Part shown: positions 33,099 through 47,201 of the stretch, piece by piece
Numbering within the stretch: position 1 is the first letter of the stretch
How the letters are laid out: the number at the start of each line of letters is the position of its first letter
Source of the DNA: Brachypodium distachyon
Taxonomy: Eukaryota; Streptophyta; Magnoliopsida; Poales; Poaceae
Direction: 5' to 3'
Length of the DNA stretch: 64,000 bases
NCBI RefSeq assembly: GCF_000005505.3
Contig: NC_016133.3
Coordinates: 16,678,001-16,742,000 of the forward strand
The notes under the pieces: generated by a model
What the model saw: only the letters and a program-made list of their open reading frames with translations
What the model was told of the DNA's origin: nothing
The model's database searches: none
Position numbers and translations under genes: made by a program

Positions 33099-35248
33099 AG
33101 TGGCGGAGCCCGATCCTCAGGTGATGCCGCCGATGCATACCTCTCGAACTAGTGTAGCCGGGCAGCCCCCGTGTGTAAACCACTAGTTATTGTGAATAAA
33201 GATAAGTGTTTCGTTCTTGAGCTTTAAAGTTGTCCTGTTTATTCGCATGTTCTTCATTCTTCTGTCTCCTGCTTTAAATGCACAAAAGTGCCTTTCCATA
33301 CTTGGTTGTGAGCAGGGGGGCTGCTGGAGCCTCGAAAACATAAACTCGTTGCCGGATCGTTCCGGCACGGGACATGCAGTTGCCGGGCTCCCCGCAACGT
33401 GCACCGCGCACACGCTGCGCTTGGGAAATGAAATGCTCACATCCAAGTTTGGCATCGACCCCTTTGTGCCCGGGGGCTGGGAGGCAGGAGGAGTTTGTCC
33501 ATGTTGCTTTGTATTTTCGTGGATTTTGAAAATTTTGCAGCACGTTGGGCCTGGTAAAAATTGAACCTGCAAGAAAAGATGGAATCTTGTGCACTATAAT
33601 ACCTGTGGGCTGCCCACGGATCGTGGCATGCACCGGTGCCTTGTGGTGTGGGACGACCGCAACACAAGGGACACACCGCACTCCCAGGCTTCTGACTCGG
33701 GAGGGCGCCGCCACGTGTACCACATCGGCTTGGCATGCGTGGTGGCGGAGACTGTACTGCACTTCAAGGGAGGGATGCCGCGGGTGCCTCGCGGATCCGT
33801 CGCGCGCGGTGGCAAGTCCCTCCCCCGCGCCTATAAAAGGCACGCCCCAGCCATGGAACGCCTCAGAGTGAAGCCAAGTGAGGGGTTGGTAAGGCGGGCG
33901 GTGCCGCAGAGGCGCGATGGTGGTGCATGCCATCAGCGCTTAGCCGACGGGTGCACTGCCATCATGCCCTTGCCGCATCACCCCATCGAGCACACCCCGA
34001 GGGGCGTCGCAGAGGCACGGTGGTAGTGCATGCCATCAGCGTTCTGCGCCGACGGGTGCACTGCCGCGCCTCCTCAAGCGGGTGGCTCCTGGGCGAGGGC
34101 TGTCGCGGAGGCACTGCGGTGGTGCATCCCATCAGTGTCCGGCGCCGACGGGGTGCATTGCCGCAGTGCCCTTGCCGCACCCCTCCATAAGACACCTCCG
34201 CAAGGAGCAGGGGCTGCCGCGGAGACACTATGGTAGTGCATGCCATCCGTGCCTTGCGCCGAAGGGTGCACTATCATAGTGTCCCGGCCGCATTCCCCTT
34301 GAGAGAGCCTTATTTCAGGCGCGGGTCGTTGCGAGGATGCTGTGATGGCGCCGGTGCCGGCGCCTGCCGCCCGTTCCGGCCATCACCGCGTCCCTGCCAC
34401 GGCCCTCGAGCAGTTTTGCTCCCGGGCAGCGAGGGCTGTTACACCCCTCGGGACGAGCTCCCCAGAAAAACCATGTCTCCCCAGTTGTGGGGGTTGTCGC
34501 CGGGAGGCTATAACCTCCTCGCCACCCGTGCCGCAGCTCCAGGTGGGGTGTAGTTGGCAGCGAGGACGTTATAGCCATCTTGCGACAGCTCCCGGGCGGA
34601 GTCCTCCCAGGCCAGGGTTCCCCCCTGAAGGCGAGGGTTGCCGCGGGAGCATCGTCGGTGGCGCTTGCCGCCGGCGGCGATCCTGCCTCCGCGTTCTTGC
34701 CATATCCCTCAGAAGCAGATTTCCTTGAACAGGTACCCGCGAGTGGGTCCCTAGTAAGGCAGTGCTCCAGGCGCACTTTTTCGGCAAACATCCCGAAGCA
34801 TCGGACTGGACGAAAAAGCTAAGTGCTTGAACATGAACGATGAATTTGCTAAGAACTGAGCGAAATCGAGCGCTGTCTCGATGGGTGTGGCCCCAGATCC
34901 TGTGCGTAGCCGAAGTGTTAGAAGGACGCTTGCGGGGGGAGTGCGCTCCCCGTGTGGCTTCGTGGATCCGTCCCGGAAGGACACGGCTTGGAGTAGTTAC
35001 CCCGCAAGTGGAGTGGCTCCCCGCTACCGCTTGACCCCAGGTCGGCACCGCGGGTCCGTCCCGGGTCCCTGGTCTGGTCAAGGGTGAGGCGCGCGAGTCC
35101 CCTGCAACACAAGGCAAAATGCGCAAAGGCTAGTAGGGCCGCCCCGCGCGGCAGCACCGGGAACAAAGAACTAGAAAATGAACATGTTGAAAAACTTGAT
35201 TGACTAAGAGTCGAACGATTACATGGGCTAATCATTGTTCAAACGGCG
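33099..35248. other. Gypsy spacer with hairpin array (copy 2)
   Basis: Counterpart of 14912-17061. The TATA-like motif is at 33832-33839 and the four hairpin repeats at 33903-34297. One difference was seen (A at 34535 for C at 16348). Confidence 0.65.
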
Positions 35249-38094
35249 CTAAACGTCCGTTTCAATCTGTCGCTGCCCGATCAGCGTGCCGTGATGGAGT
35301 CGAGCATCGTGCGTGGCCTTTTTGGCTTTGCGGACGTTGCCTTCCATCGCCGCGAACTCCGCGGTCTTCACCGCGATCTCATTGCCGGCCTTAGCGAGCT
35401 CCTCCCGGATGGCGGCCAACTCGGTCTCAAGTCCAGCCGCTCTGTCCTTGGCGGAGCCAAGTTGGAGCTTGTGCCAGGCCGCCGCTCCCACCGCATCTTC
35501 AGTGGCCTTGACTTGCACCTCCAGCATGATGTGAAGGCCCTGGATTTCGCCACGGTAGTTGGCGATCCGGTCACTCTTCTCGTCCAGCCGGGTCTGGGCC
35601 GTTGCGACCACCTCGGCATGCTCCTTCCTGGTCGCCTCGAGGGTGGCCGCCATCGAGTCTAGCTTCCCCTGAAGCTCCATGCGCTGGGCCTCTAGCTGCC
35701 GGTGGAGCTCGGCCTCCGGGACCACCGGCTCCCGGGCATCCTCCAAGGCCTGCCGTGTGAGGCGCGCCTCCTCCCGGGCGAGGTGCGCCTCCTCACGCAG
35801 CCGGGAGAGCTCTTGCCGCTCCCTCTCCACGGCCTTCCGCACCTCGCCGAGTTGGTTCTTGGCAGCGGCGTGGTGCTCCCTCACCTCGTTGAATGAGGTG
35901 ACGAAGGCTTGTTGCTGGTCCCTGACGGCGTCCAGGAACCGGTGCCCCCGCTCGAAGATGCTCGGATTCAAGGTGATGGGGTTCCAAGCGACCCCGGCGA
36001 GGGTGCCGAGGTCGGTACCAGCGAGAGCAGCCGAGGATGACAAAGCCCCCGCTGCCGACGCAGGGCTGTGCGTAGGGTCGCCAGCCTGCTCCCGGGGGTC
36101 TTGCTGCCCTTCCCCGGTAACTTCCCCTGCGCCTGCGCCCAGGGACCCCGGGGCTGGGGAAGCCTCCCTGCTCCCGGCGGGGGGTGTCTCCTGCTGGGCG
36201 GCAGGTGAGCCCGCGCCAGTCACGTCCGAAGCCGCGGGCGCGTCGCCAGGTGCCGTCTCAGTGGCGGCGGTGTCCACCGCTGCCACTGTCTCTGTCGTGG
36301 TGGGGCTTGACGTGAGAGCCGGTTCCGGCTCCACCTCCGCCCTCGCGATTTTGACGACCGGGTCAAGATCAACCACGGTGGCGCCCGTTCCAGGTGCGGG
36401 CGCACTCGTGCCTGCAGCAATGAGAAGCATGAGGATTGGCGAGCAACAGAGCTGTCAGAAATGGACAAGGGTGACCAGGGTGGTTACCTTGCGCGGCTGA
36501 CGGGCTTGCGGGGGTGACCTCTCCTGCCTTGCCCGTGCCGGCGAGAGCCTCCGAGAGGCTTGCCGCGGGCGAGCAGCCGCTCACTGCAGAAAGAGGTACG
36601 TTCATAAGTTCAACTAACGACTGAAAAAATGCAGCTGAGGAGGAGTGAAGAAGACGTACCAGTTGTCGGCCTCGCCTCTGTGGGAGCTGGGCCGTCATCG
36701 GGCGTGATTGCGTCGCTGCTGACCCCTGCAGCGGTGGGGTCAGCAGCGCCGCTGGCATCTGCGCGCACCCTCTTGCTTGGCGTGTCGGGTGGGGAATCGC
36801 CATCATGCCTCCTTGGTTCGGGACGAAGCCAAGCGAGACATACGATAGACGAAGGAAGCGCCCACCCAGCAGGAGGGCTCAAACCTGTAGTTTTGAAGTT
36901 GCAAACTCCAGCTTCGAAGCTGGAGTGCTTTAGCCCTTTCGTTTTTAAGCAAGAATCACCGCCTCGCCCTCTTGCTGGCACCCGCCGGCGAGTTGGACTT
37001 CGTGGGGTTGCGCCGGAGCGCGAAGCCCCGGAAGACCCCCCGAGCAGGCGGTGCCGTAGGTGCCCGCGTGATCGTCGTGACCCGGAGTGCCGCGGGTGTC
37101 GACGGTGATGCCACCGCGGTGCTGGGAGCCAATCCTGGGGAGGTTCCCGCTACATGGGGGAAGACCGTTGCCGAGGCTCCGGCGACCCCTGTGGGCGCGG
37201 GTGCTGCCGGGGTACCGGCGGGCACCCCGGGAGTAGCTACTGCCACATCGTGTTGGAGGGCGTGTCCTGTCCCCGGGGCCCGTGTACATCCACGCGGGCC
37301 GGGAGCGCAGTTGAAGCGGCGCTATACGCCGGTGGACGAAGGTGCGTGCCACGTCCACGTCGGTGAGCCCCGCTAGCCGCAGTGCCTTGATCTTCTCCAC
37401 AATGGGGAGGAGGTCAGCGTCGAGGTGGTACCTGTCCTGCCAGCCATTTTGGGGTTGCGGTAGCTCCGTCGGCGACTGGATGAACTCTTGGGGGTCCTCC
37501 ACTCGGACCCAGCACCAATCGCTCCGCCACTCCTTTTCGATCTTCTTCCCCGACCGGACGATGAATTCAGACTTCATCTGGTCGCGGGCGCGGAACACCA
37601 CCCCGACGACATCGCCTTCGCGTTGTTAATGCGGGGGTAGAAGTAGTGGCGGAAGAGCCCCACCGACGGCATCACCCCCACGAACGCCTCGCAGAGGAAC
37701 TGGAAGGTGGCAAGGAGGAACAACGACGTGGGGTGAAGCTGCGCCACCCGCAGCTGGTAGGACTCCATCAGTGCGTGGAGGAATAGTGAGAAGGGCGGCA
37801 CCAGGCCGCTGAGGAGGAAGCACGCGAACACCCGGAAGTCGTTGTCCTGGTGCTCGACGCCCGCCGAGAAGATCAGCGTCTCCCCATGCTCGTTGAAGTT
37901 GGAGGCGACGGCATGCCGGACCTTCCCCAGCGCCTCGCCGTTGTAGCCGGGGCGGTAGAAGGCGAGCGTGGCCCGCATCTCCCGCCTCTTCTGGTCCTTG
38001 GCGGCGGCCGCCTTGGTTGCCGCATCGCTCTTGCTGGCCGCGGCTTTCTTTGAGACCTGGACCTCCTTACCCTTTCTGGTGGTGGGGGTGCCAT
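35249..38094 (-). pseudogene. Tat antisense gene (copy 2)
   Basis: Counterpart of 17062-19907 with the same frame breaks. Differences seen are at 35864, 35968, 36184, 36530 and 37269. The change at 35968 alters Asp to Asn in the long frame (PITLNPS for PITLDPS). The one at 36184 changes Thr to Pro (QETPPA for QETTPA). Confidence 0.75.
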
Positions 38095-38507
38095 GGGGAA
38101 TGAAGGCGAAAGCTAGCAGGGGCGCTGGGATGCGATATGCGAAAGGGGATGAAGACGAAGGCCGTGGGGGCAGAGTGTCTTTCCCCTTTTGGCAACAGTA
38201 AAAGCCTTATATCACCCGGCCGTTTGGTAACGGCCGGTTCCGTACCCTACGGGTGCGCGGGGATAACTCCTAATTATTAGGAGTAATGCGCGGAGTGGCC
38301 TTAACTTTCCTATTTAGGGGAGGGGAAGTTAGGGCGGAAATCACGCGCCCACTACTCCATCTGCAACGGCGCTGTACACGGGGCAGCGAAGGGACGCAGG
38401 CCCGCGGCAAATCGGGGCCCACACGTCGGTCGAGGGCGTAGCCCGGCAACCGACCCGGGAAAGACTCTTCCAGGAACAGGCGATGCCGGCCCATGCCCGG
38501 GGGCTAC

Positions 38508-39307
38508 TGTCGCACCAGTGGCACCCGGGGTACCACCGTTGCGCGACGCGTGGGCCCTGTCCCCGAGTTCTCGGGAAGGTTCCATCCCGGGCAGCGGCTA
38601 CGAGCAGCCCGGCAAGCTACCAGCCCGGAAGGGCTAGCGGGGCTTCGGGGAATATTCTCGCCCGGGCACCTCCCGGGAAGCCGCTTCCCGGGGGAAGGTT
38701 TCCGGGTGCGTTGGGCTGTCCAATCCTACTCTAGGGTTTTAGACCCCTAGCGGGTTTTAGACCCCTAGCGCCGGAGGTGGCGTCCATGCGCGCCACTAGC
38801 TCAACGGGGGGGAGTTATATGCCTCCCCGCTCGACACTTGTAGCCCATGCACCGTGGCACCTGTGGCATCCTCTTGGGTATAAAAGGAGGACCCTCGCCA
38901 GCGGTCAAAGGGGTTGCTTGGGTCTTGGTTCCAGTTCCGGTTAGAGGTTCGGGGGTCACAGGCTCCAAGCTTTCAAGGGTTGGTTCAGGGTAGCAAGTAG
39001 CGTTCGCAAGGGAAGAGAGAGAGCCCGGGGACCCTCCCCCGGCAGGTTGTAAACACTTGATCCATAATCAATACTAGCTCAGACAAGCAGGACTTAGGGT
39101 TTTACACCTCCGGGTGGCCCGAACCATGGTAAAAACGTGCGTGCATGTGTTCTTTGATTAGCGCGCACCCCTAGTACATCACTTTGCCGGCCCCGCAGGG
39201 CTCATCGGCCGTGCCGGCGGTCGCCGGGGCGAACCCCGACGCCCCTGCCGAACCTAAAAGAGGGCCGTGGCCGCACGCCCCCAGTGTCGGAGCACCGTGC
39301 GACGACA
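38508..39307 (+). repeat. 3' LTR of the Tat/Gypsy element (copy 2)
   Basis: Counterpart of 20321-21120, with no difference noticed. There is no partner 5' LTR in this copy, since the duplication starts mid-element. Confidence 0.9.
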
Positions 39308-42300
39308 ACTGCAAAATCGTTTGCATCGTTATTTTGGATGATGTGAGACAAATAGACACAAAACTTATGATTCTGCAGACAAATTAGCAAAAAATGTGCC
39401 TCATGAAGAACACTGCCTCAAAGCCTAAGGTTCCGTGAAATTTACTCTTAATTAAAGAAACGTGCAAGGGACGCGAGTTCGGCGCGCTGGCAGGAATAAA
39501 TGATTGAATGCTGGTGTAATTTCACTTTCAGGTCAGAAAGCTACCATTATCTTTTGTTGACGACGTTGGACAACCATCTCAGGAATTGTAAATAATAAAT
39601 TATTTATGTACAGTACTCAAAATACTGGACCACTTGGACTTGGTTGACAAAGTTGGAAACGAGCTTGGTGCATGAAGCTTTATAATGAATGGCCAGAGAG
39701 AGACTCGGCATGTTTTAATTGAGGAGGTTAGGCACCAGAGATTGCGACTGTGGAGAGTACGTGGAACCCTGGCATGCATACCAGCCATGTTAGCCATTCG
39801 ACCATGTGTCGGTTCTCTATCCATCCCGGGCAGGAATCCGCTGGCCAGACCTAGCCCATCATTGCTAAGCAGGCCAGGCCAAAACTGTCTGGCCTCAGGT
39901 TGGGCTTATTTTTGCTCAGATCACTGAGGAAGAATGCAGTGCTAGTTAGTGCAACCGTGGAGCCAGTTCTTTTCGACTTCTAAACCAGCTTCTAGCTGCA
40001 GTTTAAGCTAAAAAAAACTCGATTTCAAACCGTTTCTAAGAGCAGCCCAACTTCAAAAATCCTTCGTATGAGAAAAGGTTGGTCCAAGGTAGCTTCCCGA
40101 ACTTCTGAAAAATTCCACCTTTCCTTGCCCTAAAAGGGAAGCCTAAATACCTCAGAAATGCAACCGTACCGATTCGCACAAATCACACTGATTCGCACAT
40201 GACGACCCTGATTCCTCTCCTTTCATCTCCTGTCTCCTCCCCTGCGTAACCGCGTCTAGGGTTCGCCGCCGCCGGAAGCCCTGCCACCGCCGTCGTCGGA
40301 AGCCCTACCACCACCGCCGTGTGGGATGCCGCCTCCCCTTCTGCTTCGTGGCGCCGCCCCCGCCGCATGGATCGTGGGCCGCCGCGGCTGCCGCCGCATG
40401 TTCCGGCGCCGCCCCGTGCTGATTCGTGGCGCCGCCGCCCCTGTTTCCTGTAGCGCCTCCGCCCTGTGTTGATTCTGTCCTCCGAAGTCCCTACTGCATC
40501 CCCCGTTGCAATATGCATTTTGGCATGTTTTTGTGAGATTTTACAGTGGATTTGTTTTGTGATAAATGATGGCAAATGTCTGACATGATTGCAAATACTC
40601 CTTGGAATACCATGGTACAATGCCACAATACGAGATGCTATTGCTCTAGGATTATGCGCTATGTGTTTTTCTATTTAGCACTTTACAATTGTGTGATATA
40701 TCGGTTTGGCCTGCATATGTGTGGCAAATCTGTACGAAATAACTTAATACAAATAGCCAAGACAAAATTTTAAAATAGGGGTATTACAGACTTTTCAACA
40801 AACAACTCAGACAATAAGCTAAGATGTGAGAAGCCGAAAAGAACTGGACTACAGTTTTTTTAGAGACTTCTCCCCACCACAGTTTCTACGGGTAGAGAAG
40901 CTAAAGCCGTTTTTGGAGAAGCTGAAACTAAAAAGAACTGGCCCTGATATCATTACAACCGTGATAAAACCTTACAAGTTTTAGTATAGCTAGTTAGAAG
41001 AATTGGTTTGTGTTGCCGTGAGATGAATCCTCACCGGCCTGCCCCATATTTATATTCACCTCTCGGTTAGATAAGGATTACAAGAGATTTACGAGGGATA
41101 ACAACAAGGTTGTTGTGTTGCCGGATATGCTACAGTAACAACCATCCGGCAACAGCTATACACGCTAAACCTAACTTGGTTAGGATCTTCATCGGTTAAC
41201 AAGTATTACTGCGTATGGGCTTCAAGTAATCTTTCAATCATGAAGGTTGTATAGATATATATACTCCGATTTATTAACAAGCAGCATCAATGCAGTTGCT
41301 ATTTGTGGTTTTATGTTCCGTCAATAATATACTCCTGCTACCTTGGTTTCAATACAACAGATGGAACCTCTCAGAAAAAATACTCCCTCCGATCGATATT
41401 AGTTGTCGAAATATTACATGTATGTAGACGTTTTTTCTGCATGGATACATCCATATTTAGACAAATTTGAGACAATTAATATAAATCAGAGGGAGTACAG
41501 TAGATGGAACCATTACAGTTCCACGCAATTTTGTTCAACAAGCTATGTGTCCAACAAACTGACACGCTGGCTATGAAAGAGAACTCAGCTCTTATGCACA
41601 GCACCTTGGTTTTGTTGCTGGCTAGTTTGGTGAAAGACTCAATCAACCATCAACTCGGTCCCTAATCGGTAAGCGGGCCTACTGCTAATGCAAATAGTTG
41701 ACAATACATCTCAGAAACGATCAGATTTTTCAAACCGGGCTGTCCCCTTTCCTCCGTAATTGTTTAACGGAAATACCAAGTTCTTACTACAAGATTAAAC
41801 CCGGAAAAGAAGTGGCGCTAGCAGGAATAAATGATTAAATGTTGGTATAATTTCATTTTCAGGTCAGAGTCTTTGTTGATAACGTTGGATAAGTGGATAA
41901 CCATCTCACAAATTTCAAATACTCCTAAATGATTGATGTACACTTGCAGTATTGGACCATTGTCTTGGTTGACAACGTTGGTGAGAGAAAAAGTTTTCAT
42001 AGTAAACGAGTTTGGAGCGACCCCGGTCGCATATGATTTCTTTTCCCCTTTACCCTGGTTAGCTCTGAACTTTCATGTTTTTTTTTAACCTTTCCATCAT
42101 GCGAACACAATGGAATAAAATGCCTTGTGCGAACAGAATTGAACTTTCATGCTTATTGTGCATGAAGCTTATCAGTGTATTTCCATGATATCTTTACAGC
42201 TGTGATAAAACCCCAGCAGAGTTGATAGTTCACATGTTCTGCTTGCTTGTGAAAATGATGCTTGATATTATTACAGGTTAATCCAAATTACTCATAAGCG

Positions 42301-44407
42301 TAGGTCGCAAAGCAGTTCATTAAAGGTAATAACCAAATGGAGGGCAGAGTTATCTTGCCACTGTTTGGCTCTGAATTCGGGATTCATGTAAGCTGTTGTT
42401 CAGGCTTGTGCCTCCTTTAAAAATTCCAAAAGATAAGAAGGTTCCTACGTCCTGCTTGCTGGTCTAAAAGATGCATAATACTTGGCTGCTATTCTAACTT
42501 GGTTGTCGCAACAGATGGTACAGTAACTCACAGTCCCCTGTTTGCATAAATATCACAAGTAAAACATAAAACATGTAAACGTACCTTACCAGCTTGATAT
42601 TCATCAATCTGGAATAGGGGAAACAAAATCATACCCAGCCTTTGGAGTCAAACCCAATTCCATGATTAAAGGAAATTTGTTTATCAAGTGACCAAAAATT
42701 GCCAGACCGTACCATCATTTGATCTGTTGTACAGTTGTACTTTTAAGGATCAGTATAAATTGGCTGCAATTTAAACATCAAACTTGTAACGGTTGCAGAC
42801 TTTCCAGGGAATGATCAACAAGAAATGCTCACTCAAAATGTTTTACATGCATGTCGTTGACTGATTGTATAAGAAACTGGCAAATTTAAGTATACTGATA
42901 TGTATAATCACTGCGTATGGGCCTCTTGTGATATTTCAATCTTGAAGGGAACATTAGGGTTTACGAACAAGCATCATCAATGTAGTTTCTAGGTGTTATG
43001 TTTCCTGAATAACATACTTCTGCTACATGACGCTGATTTAATACAATAGATACAACCATTACAGTTCCACATTGTTGTTCGACGAGCCATGTCTCCAACA
43101 GATTGACGAAAGGTGCTGCAAAAAACTAGCTAGGCTTACCACCCATGATTCTAGTTGGTATGAGATGCTCTGGGTATACTAGCAAGATATTCATATAATC
43201 TAAGAACTGGGCTGGGTGACAATACATGCTTTGCGAAACCTAATTGTCTTCTCTAGTTCATCTCAAGTTTCAGTCCTTTGTAATCTGTTCTCTTTGGTCA
43301 ATTCTCTCGACCCCCTATGGCAATATATAACATGTTCCGTTGCTGCATAAAAAAAATATAATGGACTAAGCAAAGAAAGAAACCCATTTCGCTTTCTAGG
43401 ATACGTCATTGCCTTCATGTGTTTTTTGTTCTGTGGGTACCCTTCTTGTCGTTTCATTGCTCCGAGTAATGCAAGAAGACCAATGTCTATCCAAGTCCTC
43501 AAAGTATCCAAAATCTGGCCACACAAATGCAGGGTCATCCAGCTAGTTCCATTGGTTTAACTAGATTTTGAGGCCTTGTTGTTTTCATGCTCTGAAACCA
43601 TCAGATAAAAAAATTAATCATGACTATTTCCTTGAAAGAAACTATGAAATAGAACTCACTCTTATGCACAGCACCTTGATTTTGTTGTACTCTGACTGAT
43701 GACTGCTAGCTTGGTGAAAGTGAAAGAATCAACAAAGTATCAACTCAGTGTTACAATCGCTAATCGATAAGTGGACTAACTGCTAATGCAAAATAGTTGA
43801 TAATACATCTCAGAAATTATGAATAAATGATTAAAATTTTCAAACTGGGCTATCTCCTTTCCATTTAACTGACTTACCAAGTTCTTACAAGATGAAAGGA
43901 AATGGGAAAGCAGGGATCCAAGTTTGACACGCTAGCAGGAATAAATGACTAGATGTTGGTATAATTTCACATTCAGGTCAGAGTCTTGGTTGACAACGTT
44001 GGATCTCGAAATTATTAATGCAAACTTACGGCACTGGACTACTGTCTTGGTTGACAGTGGATTCAATACAATAGATGCAGTACAATAGGTAACATTAGGA
44101 TTTACGAACAAGCTTCAACAATGTATTTTCTAGGTATTATGTTCCCTCAATAACATGCTCCTGCTACCTGATGTTGATTCAATACAATAGAATAGATGCA
44201 ACAATTGCGGACACCATTACAGTTCCGCATTGTTGTTCGACAAGCCATGTGTCCAGCAAACTGACAAAAAGATGGCGCCAGAAACTAGGTAAACTTAGCA
44301 CCCATGTGTTCCAGTTGGCATGAGATGCTCTGGGAATACTAGCAACATATAATCTAAGAAGTTAACCACCTAGTGACTATAGACTTAGCTTAGCATGGAT
44401 GATAATA
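39308..44407. repeat. decayed MATH-BTB array spacer (copy 2)
   Basis: Counterpart of 21121-26220, including the end of the small TIR element (39313-39447) and the possible gene-capturing element (39961-40944). One difference was seen, G at 40107 for A at 21920. No intact gene is seen. Confidence 0.75.
41383..41495. mobile_element. Stowaway-like MITE, 113 bp (copy 2)
   Basis: Counterpart of 23196-23308 with the same ends and flanking TA. Confidence 0.8.
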
Positions 44408-45516
44408 CTATGCTTTGCGAAACCTACTCGTCTTCTCTAACACGTCTACTAAGACAGAAGGGCAAGATCTTTTGAGATTGGCATAATCTTGGGTAGCAAC
44501 CACAGCATCCATCTTATCTGAAGAGTCGATAAATTCAATGCAAACGTCCTTGAGCTTGTCACAGTTATGCTGATCAGCTAAAGCAAGCGTAGTTGACACA
44601 TTCTCCACATCAAGATTCTTGCCAAGAATGCTCTGACAGACCAACTTGAGCCTGTCCATGGCATATCTATCTGCGGCCACCAGTAAATGCCTGATCATTT
44701 CCAGTTTATCATCTCCCTCAAGATCATCCAAGCCAGGCAATGAATCAGTATAGATGAAATGCAGAAGAGCCTTGAAAACAGCAGGCTGCATGTCTTCTAT
44801 GGTTACAGCCTGCATATTCGTTTCCTTCATCTGCCCGTAGAGCTCTGCTTTGAAGACGGGCGACCGCATGGCCAGCAAAATCTTGTGTGCCTCAAAGGTC
44901 TCCCCTCCAACACAGAAAGTGACATCTGTTTGCTCTTTTGCTTCCAACAGCTTGGCGAGATGCTCCGTAATGTCTGACGGCGGTACATCGATTTCAGAGC
45001 ACACAACCCTGGTTTTGGTCAACAACGACTCTTTGATGACAATAACCAGACATCTAACCACGAGGCGATCGTCGTCGAGGTACTTTGATGTCTCAAGATC
45101 ACTTCTTGGCACGCATCCAACTGCCCGTGTTCTACTTCTACCCAGATGAACGTCCCTAGAGTTGAACACTATCGGTTCCTTCATGGAGCTGCCCCTACTA
45201 TCGGTTCCTTCATGGAGCTGCCCCTGCCCAACCGCCCGTGCTTTACCAGCCTCAGATCGTAGAAGGCCCTTGCCTCCGCATTGCTGCTCATGAACTGGAG
45301 GCTGAACGCTACATCCTCTTTGGTAACCGCGGTCAATCCGTCGGGGTAGACGCGGATGGACCAGTCGTAGCCGCCGACGGTGAAGGTGGCCGACTGGACG
45401 AACTTGCCGACGCCCATGCCCTTCTTGAGGCTGTACCCGGAGATCTCGAAGACGTGAGCTCCCTTCTCTTTCTCCGTGCTGCACCTTGACGCCGTCTCCA
45501 TGGATGCTGCCCCCAT
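44408..45516 (-). pseudogene. MATH-BTB protein gene with the same 29-bp lesion (copy 2)
   Basis: Counterpart of 26221-27329 with no difference noticed. It carries the same 29-bp direct duplication (45169-45226), so the break happened before the 18-kb duplication. Domains and interpretation are as for copy 1. Two identical broken copies now lie in tandem. Confidence 0.85.
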
Positions 45517-47201
45517 CCTGTACCTGTACGCAACCAAGGTTGATTCCAGTGTCAGATGGTGAGGATCTGAGCATAAGATCAGAGGAAAACAGAGAGCTTT
45601 GTCAAAGAAGGGAGAAGAAGAAGCAAGAGGAGGAGGGAGGAGGAAGGGCAGACGAAACCTGAATTGTTAGCAGAGTGCGGCGGCCGAGCAGGGGAGGAAA
45701 CCAGCGAGGGGACGGTTAGGGCGTGTGTTCTTTTTACCTTTTACCAAATTTTTGACAGCTTATAACTACAAAAATTTTGAAATTTTCTAAGTATATCTCT
45801 ATGCAGGTTGGTGAAATTTGATTCTGTGTGTTTTTCTAAGATGGTTAAGTTTTTAGAAAGATCATAATTTTTTTAAAATTCCACTGAAAATTACTGAAAG
45901 CTTGTCAATTTTTTGTTGAAAGTTCAAACCAAGAGTTGTTCAAAGTTCGTCAGGAAATTTGAACTAACTGTTATAGAATTATTCAAGAACAGCAACAGAT
46001 TATAGAGTCACTAAAACTCCAACGAGAAATACAGATTTGGTAAAAAGCACGAGCAAGTGAAATTAATTACAGAAGAAGCAGAGGACCCTGGCCTAAACAG
46101 GGTTCCAAGTTCCAACCTCCCTAAACCAGACTTCCTTCCAGGAAATTTCCCTGAACTCGCACCTCTGAATTCTCAGTGCTACACACAACAATGGAATCTA
46201 TAAAACCACTCCTGTACATGTGTAACATAGATCATTCCTCGTCCTCTGCTTTGTACGCTTGAAAGTCCACACCATCTCCAGACGAACACACAAACAGTAA
46301 ACATCCATGGTCCTCTGCTTCTGCAAATTCGCACAACATGGACCCCATGAAACAAGTATTTTGTATAATTCATAACACACTAGCTTCATCAAATTAACAT
46401 GCAGCAGCTACAACCAATTCGCACAACAAAAGACTATAGATTCTTTCATGAACAGGCGATATGTTAGAAGTGTAGAGAAAAGCGTACATATATATTCAGG
46501 TTCAATCCTAGGACCAAAGGAACTCCACTATGTCAGGTTTAGGGAATGTATAACTAAAACACATTTTTTATGGATGTGATGTTCAAATCTTTGAAGCAAT
46601 ACTACTTACTGAAGGGCCTGCTATAGTTTTACTGCTGAAGTGCACGAAAGCATGAAAGAGATTACAGTTTGCTGGATGCATTAAGAATGGAAAACCATGG
46701 TGGTTTGCCATGAGTTTCTGGAGAAAAAAAATTGAACTGAAATGATGATATCTACAAAAGGGAAGACTTGCTTGCATCCTTTGATGAAAGGTATCGCAGC
46801 AAACTCTCCATATAAAATGTCTATCGATGCAATACTGAATGTAAGAAATATGTAAATGCAGTAGTATACAAAAATAGGAACCACCAACGTGGTGGAGCTC
46901 CATCTAAAGAGGGTGTGCCACGACAATCAACATTATGTACATTTTTATTTGGAAAAGGTGACTGATTCATCATGCATTAAGAGATACGTTAGGTCAGGCT
47001 ACACACCACAAGGCAAAACAAAGGCTGGCGCTACTCATAATACTCAGACATGACATAGAGCTGTATGTTCATAACAACTGATGAGAGACTTGTTAAAGAA
47101 CATACTGCAAACAGCAAGTCTATTCTACCAGAGTAACCAAATTGAAGCCGCAAGCCCAGAATTATGGATGAAGTTCATAAAGAACACCACTGATGACCAC
47201 T
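45517..47201. other. MATH-BTB upstream region, spacer and 3' flank of the next gene (copy 2)
   Basis: Counterpart of 27330-28900 up to 47087, then unique sequence up to the stop codon of the NAM-associated gene. 47088-47201 probably belongs to that gene's 3' untranslated region, which places the duplication breakpoint at or near its 3' end. Confidence 0.5.

Larger units (their letters stand above)
28901..47087. repeat. 18.19-kb direct tandem repeat, copy 2
   Basis: Starts at ACATGTTCACACC in the integrase, directly after GATGAGAG of copy 1. It ends at GATGAGAG at 47087, where unique sequence ACTTGTTAAAG begins. The left parent reads GAGGA-ACATG and the right parent GAGAG-ACTTG, so only AC is shared at the joint: 2-bp microhomology and no repeat at the ends. 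Confidence 0.97.
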
